From Ruegeria discodermiae (lineage in GTDB: Bacteria; Pseudomonadota; Alphaproteobacteria; Rhodobacterales; Rhodobacteraceae), in the NCBI RefSeq assembly GCF_030758345.1, contig NZ_JAVAMO010000004.1:186001-250000 (forward strand): DNA of 64,000 nucleotides, read 5' to 3'. The stretch's first letter is position 1. Each line of letters starts with the position of its first letter. Of this stretch, positions 8,565-16,206 are shown in pieces. The notes under the pieces are model-generated. The model saw only the letters and a list, made by a program, of their open reading frames with translations. It was not told where the DNA came from and did no database searches. Both the position numbers and the translations under genes were made by a program.

Positions 8565-9713
8565 ATGGGTATTTTTGATTTTCTTTCCGGTGAGTTCATC
8601 GACGTCATCCATTGGGTCGATGACACCCGCGACACCATGGTCTGGCGGTTCCAGCGCGAGGGGCATGAGATCAAATACGGCGCCAAGCTGACCGTGCGCG
8701 AAGGGCAGTCGGCGGTGTTTGTGCATGAGGGGCAGTTGGCGGATGTGTTCACGCCGGGGCTCTATATGCTCGAAACCAACAACATGCCGATCATGACGAC
8801 GCTGCAGCACTGGGATCACGGCTTCAAAAGCCCGTTCAAATCCGAGATCTATTTCGTCAACACGACCCGGTTCAACAACCTCAAATGGGGTACCAAGAAC
8901 CCGATCATGCTGCGCGATCCGGAATTTGGACCCACCCGCATCCGCGCCTATGGCACCTATACGGTGCGGGTGAAGGACCCCGCCAAGTTCCTGATCGAGA
9001 TCGTCGGCACCGATGGCGAATTTACCATGGACGAGATCAGCTATCAGATTCGCAACATCATCGTGCAGGAGTTTTCCCGCGTTATCGCAGGCTCGGGCAT
9101 TCCGGTGCTGGATATGGCCGCCAACACCGCCGATCTGGGCAAGCTGATCGCGGCTGAGGTCTCGCCCGTTGTCGATGCCTACGGGCTGGAGATGCCGGAA
9201 TTCTACATTGAAAACATCTCACTGCCGCCCGCAGTCGAAGCGGCGCTGGACAAGCGCACCTCGATGGGTCTGGCGGGCGATCTGGGCAAGTTCACCCAGT
9301 ATTCCGCCGCCGAGGCAATGACCGCCGCCGCCAACAATCCCGGCGGGGGTGGCGGTATGGGCGCAGGGCTTGGCATGGGAATGGGCGTGGCCATGGCGCA
9401 GCAGCTAGGGAACATGGCAGCGGGTCAACCGTCAGGCCCGTGGGGGGCGCCTGCCCCCGCTGCCGCGCAACCGGCTGCGTCTGTGGCACCGCCGCCCCCG
9501 CCGCCGGTCGAGCATGTGTGGCATATCGCGGTTGACGGCCAGACCTCGGGGCCGTTTTCCAAGGCCAAGCTGGGGCGGATGGCAACCGCTGGCGAGATCA
9601 CCCGCGAGACCTATGTCTGGACGGCTGGTCAGGATGGCTGGAAGCGCGCCGAGGACGTGCAGGAAATGGCGCAGCTATTCACTATACTGCCACCTCCTCC
9701 GCCGGGCGCCTAA
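8565..9713 (+). CDS. SPFH-domain protein with C-terminal GYF_2 domain
   Basis: A 382-residue protein. Residues 1 to about 240 form an SPFH (stomatin/flotillin-like, 'virion core') domain of the YdjI type, opening with G-I-F-D-F-L-S-G-E-F-I-D-V-I. Next comes a Gly/Met-rich linker, a Pro/Ala-rich stretch, and a GYF_2 domain from about 318 (W-H-I-A-V-D-G-Q-T-S-G-P-F, ending W-T-A-G-Q-D-G-W-K). GYF_2 modules usually bind proline-rich partners. AGGAG precedes the ATG. SPFH proteins assemble oligomeric membrane-surface scaffolds, so this is the likely structural core of the cluster. Confidence 0.85.
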   Translation: MGIFDFLSGEFIDVIHWVDDTRDTMVWRFQREGHEIKYGAKLTVREGQSAVFVHEGQLADVFTPGLYMLETNNMPIMTTLQHWDHGFKSPFKSEIYFVNTTRFNNLKWGTKNPIMLRDPEFGPTRIRAYGTYTVRVKDPAKFLIEIVGTDGEFTMDEISYQIRNIIVQEFSRVIAGSGIPVLDMAANTADLGKLIAAEVSPVVDAYGLEMPEFYIENISLPPAVEAALDKRTSMGLAGDLGKFTQYSAAEAMTAAANNPGGGGGMGAGLGMGMGVAMAQQLGNMAAGQPSGPWGAPAPAAAQPAASVAPPPPPPVEHVWHIAVDGQTSGPFSKAKLGRMATAGEITRETYVWTAGQDGWKRAEDVQEMAQLFTILPPPPPGA

Positions 9714-9737
9714 GCGCAAGAGCAGGAAGGCCGATCC

Positions 9738-10214
9738 ATGGCACAACTGAATGACATTCTCAATTTCCGGCAGGTGAGTGACCGGCTCACCCTGTCGGGT
9801 CAGCCCACCGAAGACCAGATCGCCGCACTGGCCGAGGCCGGAGTAACGGATGTCATCAATCTTGGGCCGCATGACAACAAGGGCGCCCTGGCGGATGAAG
9901 CGGGCTGCGTCGCAGCCGCAGGAATGGCGTATCACTATATCCCCGTGGATTTTAATGCCCCGCCGGAACAGGACTACACCGCCTTCACCGATACCATGGC
10001 CGCGCTTGGCACCGCGCGCGTGCATGTGCATTGCATTTACAACGCACGCGTATCGGCCTTCATGTTGCGCTATGCCCGCGAAGGGCACGGCGACGCCCCT
10101 GCCGCCGAAGCGCTCATGGAGGGTATCTGGCGACCGGGCGGTGTTTGGGCTGCCTTCCTTGGACACGAGGCCGATATCGACCAACCTAACCGTTATCTGG
10201 GCTACGACTATTGA
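9738..10214 (+). CDS. DUF442/BLH-like protein tyrosine phosphatase-family protein
   Basis: A 158-residue protein related to the dual-specificity-phosphatase-like domain of beta-lactamase-hydrolase-like proteins. It has the substrate-entry signature L-S-G-Q-P-T near residue 20 and a phosphate-loop-like H98-C99-I-Y-N-A-R104. The Cys-to-Arg spacing is x4 rather than the classical x5, as I recall for DUF442 members. The cysteine and arginine are kept, so catalysis is possible. It overlaps the next gene by one base (TGATG), coupling it to the zinc-ribbon membrane protein. Confidence 0.7.
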   Translation: MAQLNDILNFRQVSDRLTLSGQPTEDQIAALAEAGVTDVINLGPHDNKGALADEAGCVAAAGMAYHYIPVDFNAPPEQDYTAFTDTMAALGTARVHVHCIYNARVSAFMLRYAREGHGDAPAAEALMEGIWRPGGVWAAFLGHEADIDQPNRYLGYDY

Positions 10215-11320
10215 TGACCCAAGACCTAAGCGCGCCCCTGTCCGAACACCGCTTTCCTTGCGATCAGTGCGGGGCCGATTACCGCTTCGACCCGGCCAGC
10301 GGCGCGCTGGTTTGCGGGCATTGCGGCAACACCGACCAGATCAATGCCGGGCCGTGGAAAAGTGGCGGCCTGCGCGAGCTGGATTTTGATACCGCCATGG
10401 CGCAAGCCCTGCCCGAGGCCGAGATCGAAGAGACCCGCGTGCTCTCCTGCCCCAATTGTGCGGCGCAGGTGGAGTTCGACCCCGACACACATGCCGCAGA
10501 ATGCCCGTTCTGCGCCACGCCGGTGGTGACCGACACTGGCGTCAACCGCCATATCAAGCCGCGCGGCGTGCTGCCCTTTGCGCTGGATGAGCGTAGTGCG
10601 CAGAAAGCCATGTCGGACTGGCTGGGCGCGCTCTGGTTCGCGCCCAGCGGGCTGAAAGAATACGCTCGAAAGGGACGCAAGATGCAGGGTATCTACGTGC
10701 CCTATTGGACCTTTGATGCGGATACCAAATCGCGCTACCGGGGTGAGTGCGGGGTCATCTATTACGAAACCCGCACGGTCATGCGCGATGGCAAACGGGT
10801 GCAGCAGCAGGTGCCCAGGGTCCGCTGGACCCCCAAATCGGGCCGCGTGGCGCGGTTTTTCGACGATGTACTGGTACTGGCCTCACGCTCTTTGCCAAAG
10901 AAATACACCGACGCGCTGGAGCCGTGGGACCTGCCCGCGCTGGAGCCCTATCAGCCGGAATATCTGGCCGGGTTCCGGGCCGAGGCCTATACGGTCGAGC
11001 TGAAAGAAGGCTATCGCGAAGCGCGCAACCATATGGATCGCGTGATCGAGCGCGATGTGCGCTTTGACATTGGCGGCGATCGGCAGCGCGTGCATGGGGT
11101 CGAAACCACCGTCTCCGACGTGACCTTCAAGCATATCCTGCTGCCGGTCTGGCTGGCGGCCTACAAGTTTCGTGGCGAGACCTATCGGTTCGTGGTCAAT
11201 GGCCGCACGGGCCGCGTTCAGGGCGAACGTCCCTGGTCGGCGATCAAGATCGCCATTGCGGTGACACTTGGCCTGCTGGTGGCGGCCGGTGTTGGGTATG
11301 TGGTCGCAACCAACCAGTAG
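10214..11320 (+). CDS. Double zinc-ribbon membrane protein (YdjG-like)
   Basis: A 368-residue protein with two TFIIB-type zinc ribbons at the N-terminus (C16, C19, C34, C37 and C79, C82, C97, C100), a middle beta-rich domain, and one transmembrane helix near the C-terminus (A-I-K-I-A-I-A-V-T-L-G-L-L-V-A-A-G-V). Homologues are often mislabelled as primosomal protein N' because of the ribbons. The combination matches YdjG, the membrane partner of SPFH protein YdjI in Bacillus. The ATG at 10214 overlaps the preceding stop; a TTG one codon upstream is an alternative. Confidence 0.75.
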   Translation: MTQDLSAPLSEHRFPCDQCGADYRFDPASGALVCGHCGNTDQINAGPWKSGGLRELDFDTAMAQALPEAEIEETRVLSCPNCAAQVEFDPDTHAAECPFCATPVVTDTGVNRHIKPRGVLPFALDERSAQKAMSDWLGALWFAPSGLKEYARKGRKMQGIYVPYWTFDADTKSRYRGECGVIYYETRTVMRDGKRVQQQVPRVRWTPKSGRVARFFDDVLVLASRSLPKKYTDALEPWDLPALEPYQPEYLAGFRAEAYTVELKEGYREARNHMDRVIERDVRFDIGGDRQRVHGVETTVSDVTFKHILLPVWLAAYKFRGETYRFVVNGRTGRVQGERPWSAIKIAIAVTLGLLVAAGVGYVVATNQ

Positions 11321-11338
11321 CGCATGGAAGGGAGGCGG

Positions 11339-12010
11339 ATGGAGTTGCAGGCATTGGATAGGTTGATGGCAGAGCGGCATTCCTGCCGGGCCTTCGCGCC
11401 AACCCAGATTGCCAAATCCGAGATTGAGCAGATTCTGGCCACAGCCCGTCGCACGCCAAGCTGGTGCAACGCCCAGCCCTGGCGCGTCGATCTGACAAGC
11501 GGAGTCGCAACCGACAGGTTTCGCGCCGCTTTGAGCGAAGAGGTGCAAGGCGCAGCACCCAATCCCGATCTGCCCTTCCCAAGCTCTTATAGTGGCGTTT
11601 ATCAGGACCGGCGGCGGGCCTGCGGCTGGGCTCTCTATGAAGCGGTGGGGGTCATCAAGGGCGACCGCGCGGGATCGGCACGCGAGATGATGCGGAACTT
11701 TGCGTTGTTCGACGCTCCCCATTGCGCCATCATCTCAAGCCCGGCGGAACTGGGTGCTTATGGCGCGATGGATTGTGGCGGCTTTGTCACCGCATTTTGT
11801 TTGGCAGCTCAAGCGCTTGGCATCGCAACCATTCCGCAGGCGGCGGTGGCCAGCTATGGCCCGTTCCTGCATCGATATTTCGACATTCCGCAGGATCACC
11901 TGATCTTATGTGCCATCTCGTTCGGGTATTCCGATACGAAACACCCCGCCAACGGATTTCGCACCGAGCGGGCGGAACCGGATGAGTTTACCCATTGGCA
12001 CGACGATTGA
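11339..12010 (+). CDS. Nitroreductase family protein
   Basis: A 223-residue FMN-dependent nitroreductase-fold protein that probably reduces nitro or quinone compounds with NAD(P)H. The N-terminal R-H-S-C-R-A-F and the [13 protein letters not shown] motif bind [16 protein letters not shown] and the late S-F-G-Y-S-D also fit the family. An ATG at 11324 lies upstream without a ribosome binding site. The one at 11339 follows GGGAGG closely and gives the normal N-terminus, so I prefer it. It sits after the envelope cluster and before dtd, with no evident functional link to either. Confidence 0.8.
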   Translation: MELQALDRLMAERHSCRAFAPTQIAKSEIEQILATARRTPSWCNAQPWRVDLTSGVATDRFRAALSEEVQGAAPNPDLPFPSSYSGVYQDRRRACGWALYEAVGVIKGDRAGSAREMMRNFALFDAPHCAIISSPAELGAYGAMDCGGFVTAFCLAAQALGIATIPQAAVASYGPFLHRYFDIPQDHLILCAISFGYSDTKHPANGFRTERAEPDEFTHWHDD

Positions 12011-12029
12011 ACAGAAGGCGGCAGGCACA

Positions 12030-12479
12030 ATGCGCGCATTGATCCAAAGAGTGTCAAAGGCCTGCGTCTCCGTAGACGGAGAGACTGTCGGAAAGATCGG
12101 CGCCGGCCTGCTGATCCTTGTTTGCGCCATGCGCGGTGATGACGAGGGCGAGGCTGTGCAACTCGCCTCCAAAATCGCCAAGTTACGAATTTTTCGCGAT
12201 GCGGCTGACAAGATGAACCGCTCGATACTGGATACAGGCGGCGCGGCGCTGGTTGTCAGCCAGTTCACGCTGGCCGCCGACACCAAAAGGGGCAATCGGC
12301 CGGGGTTTTCCGAGGCCGCCTCACCTGATGAGGGCAAGCACCTTTATGAGTTCTTCGCCGAGCAGCTACAGAGCCACGGCATCCCGGTTGAACGGGGCGT
12401 CTTTGGCGCGGATATGGCGGTTGAGCTTACCAATAGCGGGCCGGTCACGATCTGGATGGACAGCGCGGACCGGCGCTGA
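12030..12479 (+). CDS. dtd: D-aminoacyl-tRNA deacylase
   Basis: A 149-residue proofreading enzyme that hydrolyses D-aminoacyl-tRNAs (and Gly-tRNA(Ala)), recycling the tRNA. The start M-R-A-L-I-Q-R-V is diagnostic. V-S-Q-F-T-L-A-A-D provides the catalytic-site strand, and N-S-G-P-V-T near the end is the Gly-cisPro motif that gives chiral selectivity. The open frame extends 40 codons upstream into the nitroreductase gene, but the family start is clearly at 12030. The 19-base gap from the nitroreductase suggests co-transcription. Confidence 0.95.
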   Translation: MRALIQRVSKACVSVDGETVGKIGAGLLILVCAMRGDDEGEAVQLASKIAKLRIFRDAADKMNRSILDTGGAALVVSQFTLAADTKRGNRPGFSEAASPDEGKHLYEFFAEQLQSHGIPVERGVFGADMAVELTNSGPVTIWMDSADRR

Positions 12480-12832
12480 TCCCTGTCAGGAGCGGCGGTA
12501 TCGCCGGAATCATGGTGGCCGCAATGCCTGCATCAGGTCTCGGAGTGAGGCTACCGAGGTGCCGGTCTGGGGCGCATGGTCCGACAAAAAATGAAAACAC
12601 CAAGTGAATTCCCCCCTGCCCGCCGCCCGACGGGCCGGGATTCAAGCTGGGAAACGACGGTATCGTTACGCGATGCGACACTCCGTTGCGAATTGAGCGC
12701 CGCTCAAGATCGCCCCCTGCGGGAATAATGGGACATTAAGCCTTGCCGGGCGGTGGGAAATACGCAAACCTTGACCCATCAATCAACAAAAACCGCGCGC
12801 CAAACGCGCAGATCATCAACCGGGAGATCTCG
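12480..12832. other. Intergenic region upstream of the peptide-type ABC operon
   Basis: About 350 bases with no recognisable gene, so this should hold the promoter and leader of the ABC operon. A 13-base string, TGGTCCGACAAAA at 12577-12589, is identical to part of the candidate GntR operator at 52020-52032. A small GCGCG/CGCGC stem lies at 12795-12809, just before the ribosome binding site. No long terminator is evident after dtd. Confidence 0.45.
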
Positions 12833-14425
12833 ATGAACGACCAACTTGACTATTTGTCCGGCCGCGTGACGGCTGGGAAAATGACACGCCGCGAGTTCAT
12901 GGGCAAAGCCGCCGCGCTGGGTGTGTCCGCAGCCGTCGCCAGCACCATGTTCGCCAAGGCCGCCAAAGCCGCCGATCCGGTCAAAGGCGGCACCTTCCGC
13001 CAGGGCATCCAGGGCGGCGAAAGCACCAACACGCAAGACCCGGCGCTTTATGCCTCCGACGTGCCGATCGCGGGTGGCTTCCACTGGGGCGAGACGCTGG
13101 TCGAGGTGGACAACAAGGGCCAGTTGAACGGGCTGGTTGCGGAAAGCTGGGAAGGCTCGGACGACGCCAAGACCTGGCGCTTCAAAATCCGTCAGGGTAT
13201 CGAATTCTCCAACGGCAAGAGTGTTACCGCCGAGGACGTCAAGCGCACCATCGAGCGTCATACTAATGAGGATTCGAAATCGGGCGCTCTGGGCATTGTG
13301 CAGGGCATCGAGTCGATGAAGGTCGACGGGGATGTTATTGAGCTGTCTCTGGAATCCGGCAATGCCGATATGCCTTACCTGATCGCGGATTATCATCTGA
13401 TCATCCAGCCCGATGGTGGTTTCGACAATCCCAACGCGGCGATTGGCACCGGGGCTTATGTTCTGGAATCCGACGAGCCGGGCGTGCGGATGCAGTTTGT
13501 ACGCAACCCCAATTACTGGGCATTGGACAAATACGCACATTATGACGAATCCGAGATCCTGGTGCTGAACGACGCCACCGCGCGGACCGCTGCGCTGCAA
13601 TCGGGCCAGGTGGACGCGATCAGCCGGGTCGAGCCGAAGATCGCTCAGTTACTGGCGCGGGCGCCCAACGTGACCGTCAACAATGTCTCGGGCCGGGGTC
13701 ACTATGTGTTCATCGCTCATGTGGATACGGCACCGTTTGATTCCAACGAACTGCGTCTTGCGCTGAAATACGCCATAAATCGCGAGGAAATGGTCGACAA
13801 GATTCTGCGCGGCTATGGCGGTCTGGGCAATGATATCCCGGTCAACGCGGCCTACCCGCTGTTTGACGATACCATCCCCCAACGCGCGCATGATCTGGAA
13901 AAGGCCAAGGAGCATTACGCCAAGTCCGGCCATGATGGCTCGCCCATCATCCTGCGCACCGCTGATGGTGCCTTCCCCGGTGCCGTGGATGCGGCTGCCC
14001 TGTTCCAGCAATCGGCACAAGCTGCCGGTATCCCGCTGGAAATCAAGCGCGAACCCAATGATGGCTACTGGTCGGAAGTGTGGAACGTGCAGCCCTTCTG
14101 CGCCTCCTACTGGTCGGGTCGTCCGGTGCAGGACCAGATGTACACCACCGCCTATCTGTCCACGGCCGACTGGAACGACACCCGCTGGAAACGTCCCGAG
14201 TTTGACGAGCTGATGATCAGCGCGCGCGCCGAAACGGACGAGGCCAAGCGCAAGGAAATCTATTCCAAGATGGGTCGCATGCTGAACGAAGAAGGCGGTC
14301 TGATCTGCCCGATGTTCAACGACTTCATCGACGCGGTCTCGACCTCGGTGCAGGGCTATGAAGGCGACCCGAATGGCGAGCTGATGTACTGGAAGGCCCC
14401 CAAGAAGACCTGGAAAACGGCCTAA
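12833..14425 (+). CDS. Peptide/opine-type ABC transporter substrate-binding protein (SBP_bac_5), Tat-exported
   Basis: A 530-residue periplasmic binding protein of the Dpp/Opp cluster. The N-terminus has a twin-arginine signal (M-T-R-R-E-F-M-G-K, then a hydrophobic stretch ending A-K-A-A-K-A-A), unusual next to the Sec signals of most such proteins and implying export in folded form. The mature start K-G-G-T-F-R-Q-G and later Y-A-I-N-R-E-E-M-V and N-P-N-Y-W are family hallmarks. GGGAG precedes the ATG at 12833; the open frame further upstream is non-coding. It is the first gene of a complete importer operon. The ligand could be a peptide, opine or other small polar compound. Confidence 0.88.
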   Translation: MNDQLDYLSGRVTAGKMTRREFMGKAAALGVSAAVASTMFAKAAKAADPVKGGTFRQGIQGGESTNTQDPALYASDVPIAGGFHWGETLVEVDNKGQLNGLVAESWEGSDDAKTWRFKIRQGIEFSNGKSVTAEDVKRTIERHTNEDSKSGALGIVQGIESMKVDGDVIELSLESGNADMPYLIADYHLIIQPDGGFDNPNAAIGTGAYVLESDEPGVRMQFVRNPNYWALDKYAHYDESEILVLNDATARTAALQSGQVDAISRVEPKIAQLLARAPNVTVNNVSGRGHYVFIAHVDTAPFDSNELRLALKYAINREEMVDKILRGYGGLGNDIPVNAAYPLFDDTIPQRAHDLEKAKEHYAKSGHDGSPIILRTADGAFPGAVDAAALFQQSAQAAGIPLEIKREPNDGYWSEVWNVQPFCASYWSGRPVQDQMYTTAYLSTADWNDTRWKRPEFDELMISARAETDEAKRKEIYSKMGRMLNEEGGLICPMFNDFIDAVSTSVQGYEGDPNGELMYWKAPKKTWKTA

Positions 14426-14437
14426 GGTCCGGACGGT

Positions 14438-15394
14438 ATGCATCCCGTAGTGAAACTGGTTGCTCAGCGCCTCGTGCTGAGCACCCTTCTCCTCCTCGCC
14501 GCGTCGGTTCTGATCTTTGCAGGTACAACGATCCTGCCGGGCGATGTGGCCCAATCCATTCTCGGACAGTCCGCCACCCCTGAATCCCTTGCCAACTTGC
14601 GCGAGGAACTGGGGATGAACGACCCGGCGGTCACCCGCTATTTCAACTGGCTCTTTGCGGCCTTGCAGGGTGACCTTGGCACTGCGCTGACCAACGGGCG
14701 CGACATTGCCGAAAGCGTCGGGCAGCGGTTGTCGAATACGCTTTTCCTCGCCTTCTGGGCCGCCATCATCTCGGTCCCGCTGGCGATCCTGCTTGGCCTG
14801 GTCGCGGTGCGCTACAAGGATCGCTGGCCTGACAAGCTGATTTCGGCCGTGACACTTGCCTCGATCTCAATCCCGGAATTCCTGATCGGCTACCTGCTGA
14901 TGTTCTTTCTAGCGGTGCAACTCGGGTGGTTCCCGTCGATCGCAATGATCAATGACGACATGGGTCTGCTGCAGAAGCTACAATCCATCGCGCTGCCGGT
15001 GATGGTTCTGACGCTGGTGGTGCTGGCACATATGATGCGCATGACACGCGCCGCCATTCTGAACGTAATGCAATCGGCATATGTCGAAACCGCCGAGTTG
15101 AAAGGCCTGAGCGGATTTCAGGTCATCTACCGCCACGCTTTCCCCAACGCCATCGCGCCTATCGTCAACGTTGTCATGATCAACCTCGCCTATCTGGTGG
15201 TTGGCGTCGTGGTGATCGAGGTGGTCTTTGTCTATCCCGGCATGGGGCAGTATCTTGTCGATCACGTGTCAAAACGTGACGTGCCGGTGGTGCAAGCCTG
15301 CGGACTGATCTTTGCAGCGGTCTATATCTTCCTCAACATGATCGCCGACATTGTCTCGATCCTTGCGAACCCGAGATTGAGGCATCCAAAATGA
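14438..15394 (+). CDS. ABC transporter permease, DppB type
   Basis: A 318-residue inner-membrane permease with six predicted helices. The N-terminal segment with L-P-G-D-V-A-Q and the A-E-L-K-G-L-S-G coupling (EAA-like) loop that meets the ATPase mark it as the DppB-like half of a Dpp/Opp importer. V-V-V-I-E-V-V-F-V-Y-P-G-M-G is the usual late motif. It begins 12 bases after the binding-protein gene and overlaps the second permease by ATGA. Confidence 0.9.
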   Translation: MHPVVKLVAQRLVLSTLLLLAASVLIFAGTTILPGDVAQSILGQSATPESLANLREELGMNDPAVTRYFNWLFAALQGDLGTALTNGRDIAESVGQRLSNTLFLAFWAAIISVPLAILLGLVAVRYKDRWPDKLISAVTLASISIPEFLIGYLLMFFLAVQLGWFPSIAMINDDMGLLQKLQSIALPVMVLTLVVLAHMMRMTRAAILNVMQSAYVETAELKGLSGFQVIYRHAFPNAIAPIVNVVMINLAYLVVGVVVIEVVFVYPGMGQYLVDHVSKRDVPVVQACGLIFAAVYIFLNMIADIVSILANPRLRHPK

Positions 15395-16206
15395 AGAACA
15401 TCCCAATCTCTGCTCTGATCGGGCTGATCCTCACGGCCCTCTATTTTCTCATGGCACTGCTTGCACCGCTCATTGCCCCCTATGGCATGGCCGAGGTGGT
15501 GGGTGATGTATGGGAGCCGTCCTCATCCAAGTTCTGGCTCGGCACTGACAATATCGGGCGCGATCTGCTCAGCCGAATGATTTATGGCGGGCGCACCACG
15601 ATCTTCATCGCCACCGCCGCGACCATCCTCAGCTTTGTGACCGGCTCGGTTCTGGCCTTCTTTGCCGCCGTGATGGGCGGCTGGGTGGATCAGGTTCTGT
15701 CGCGCTTTGTCGATCTGATCATGTCGATCCCGACGCTAATCTTTGCACTGGTGGTTCTGTCGGTGATGCCGGTGACCATCCCGATCCTGATCGTAGTCAT
15801 GGGCTTGCTAGACTCGACCCGCGTTTATCGTCTGGCGCGTGCCGTGGCGGTGGATATCTCGGTCATGGATTATGTCGAGGCCGCGCGTCTGCGCGGTGAG
15901 AAAATCGGCTGGATCATCTTTCGGGAAATCCTGCCCAACGCGCTCAGCCCGCTGATCGCAGAAATGGGGCTGCGCTTCATCTTTGCGGTACTTTTCGTCT
16001 CGACGCTGTCGTTCCTTGGCCTTGGCGTGCAACCGCCCGAAGCCGATTGGGGCGGCATCGTGAAAGAGAACAAAGAAGGCATCGTCTACGGCATTCCCGC
16101 CGCCCTACTGCCGGCTGTCGCCATCGCCACATTGGCGATCTCGGTGAATCTAGTGGCCGACTGGGTGCTCAATCGCACCACATCGCTGAAAGGAGGCCGC
16201 GGATGA
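15391..16206 (+). CDS. ABC transporter permease, DppC type
   Basis: A 271-residue second permease of the importer. The L-G-T-D-N-I-G-R-D-L-L-S-R near residue 50 is the classic DppC/OppC signature, and the coupling loop reads E-A-A-R-L-R-G-E-K-I. It overlaps both neighbours by four bases (ATGA on each side), so the permeases and the ATPase are translated as a coupled block. Confidence 0.92.
   Translation: MKNIPISALIGLILTALYFLMALLAPLIAPYGMAEVVGDVWEPSSSKFWLGTDNIGRDLLSRMIYGGRTTIFIATAATILSFVTGSVLAFFAAVMGGWVDQVLSRFVDLIMSIPTLIFALVVLSVMPVTIPILIVVMGLLDSTRVYRLARAVAVDISVMDYVEAARLRGEKIGWIIFREILPNALSPLIAEMGLRFIFAVLFVSTLSFLGLGVQPPEADWGGIVKENKEGIVYGIPAALLPAVAIATLAISVNLVADWVLNRTTSLKGGRG

Noticed and set aside
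10214-11320. Primosomal protein N' or replication factor for the zinc-ribbon gene
   Set aside because: There is no helicase motif. The similarity is limited to the zinc ribbons, and the C-terminal membrane helix and SPFH neighbour fit a YdjG-like protein.
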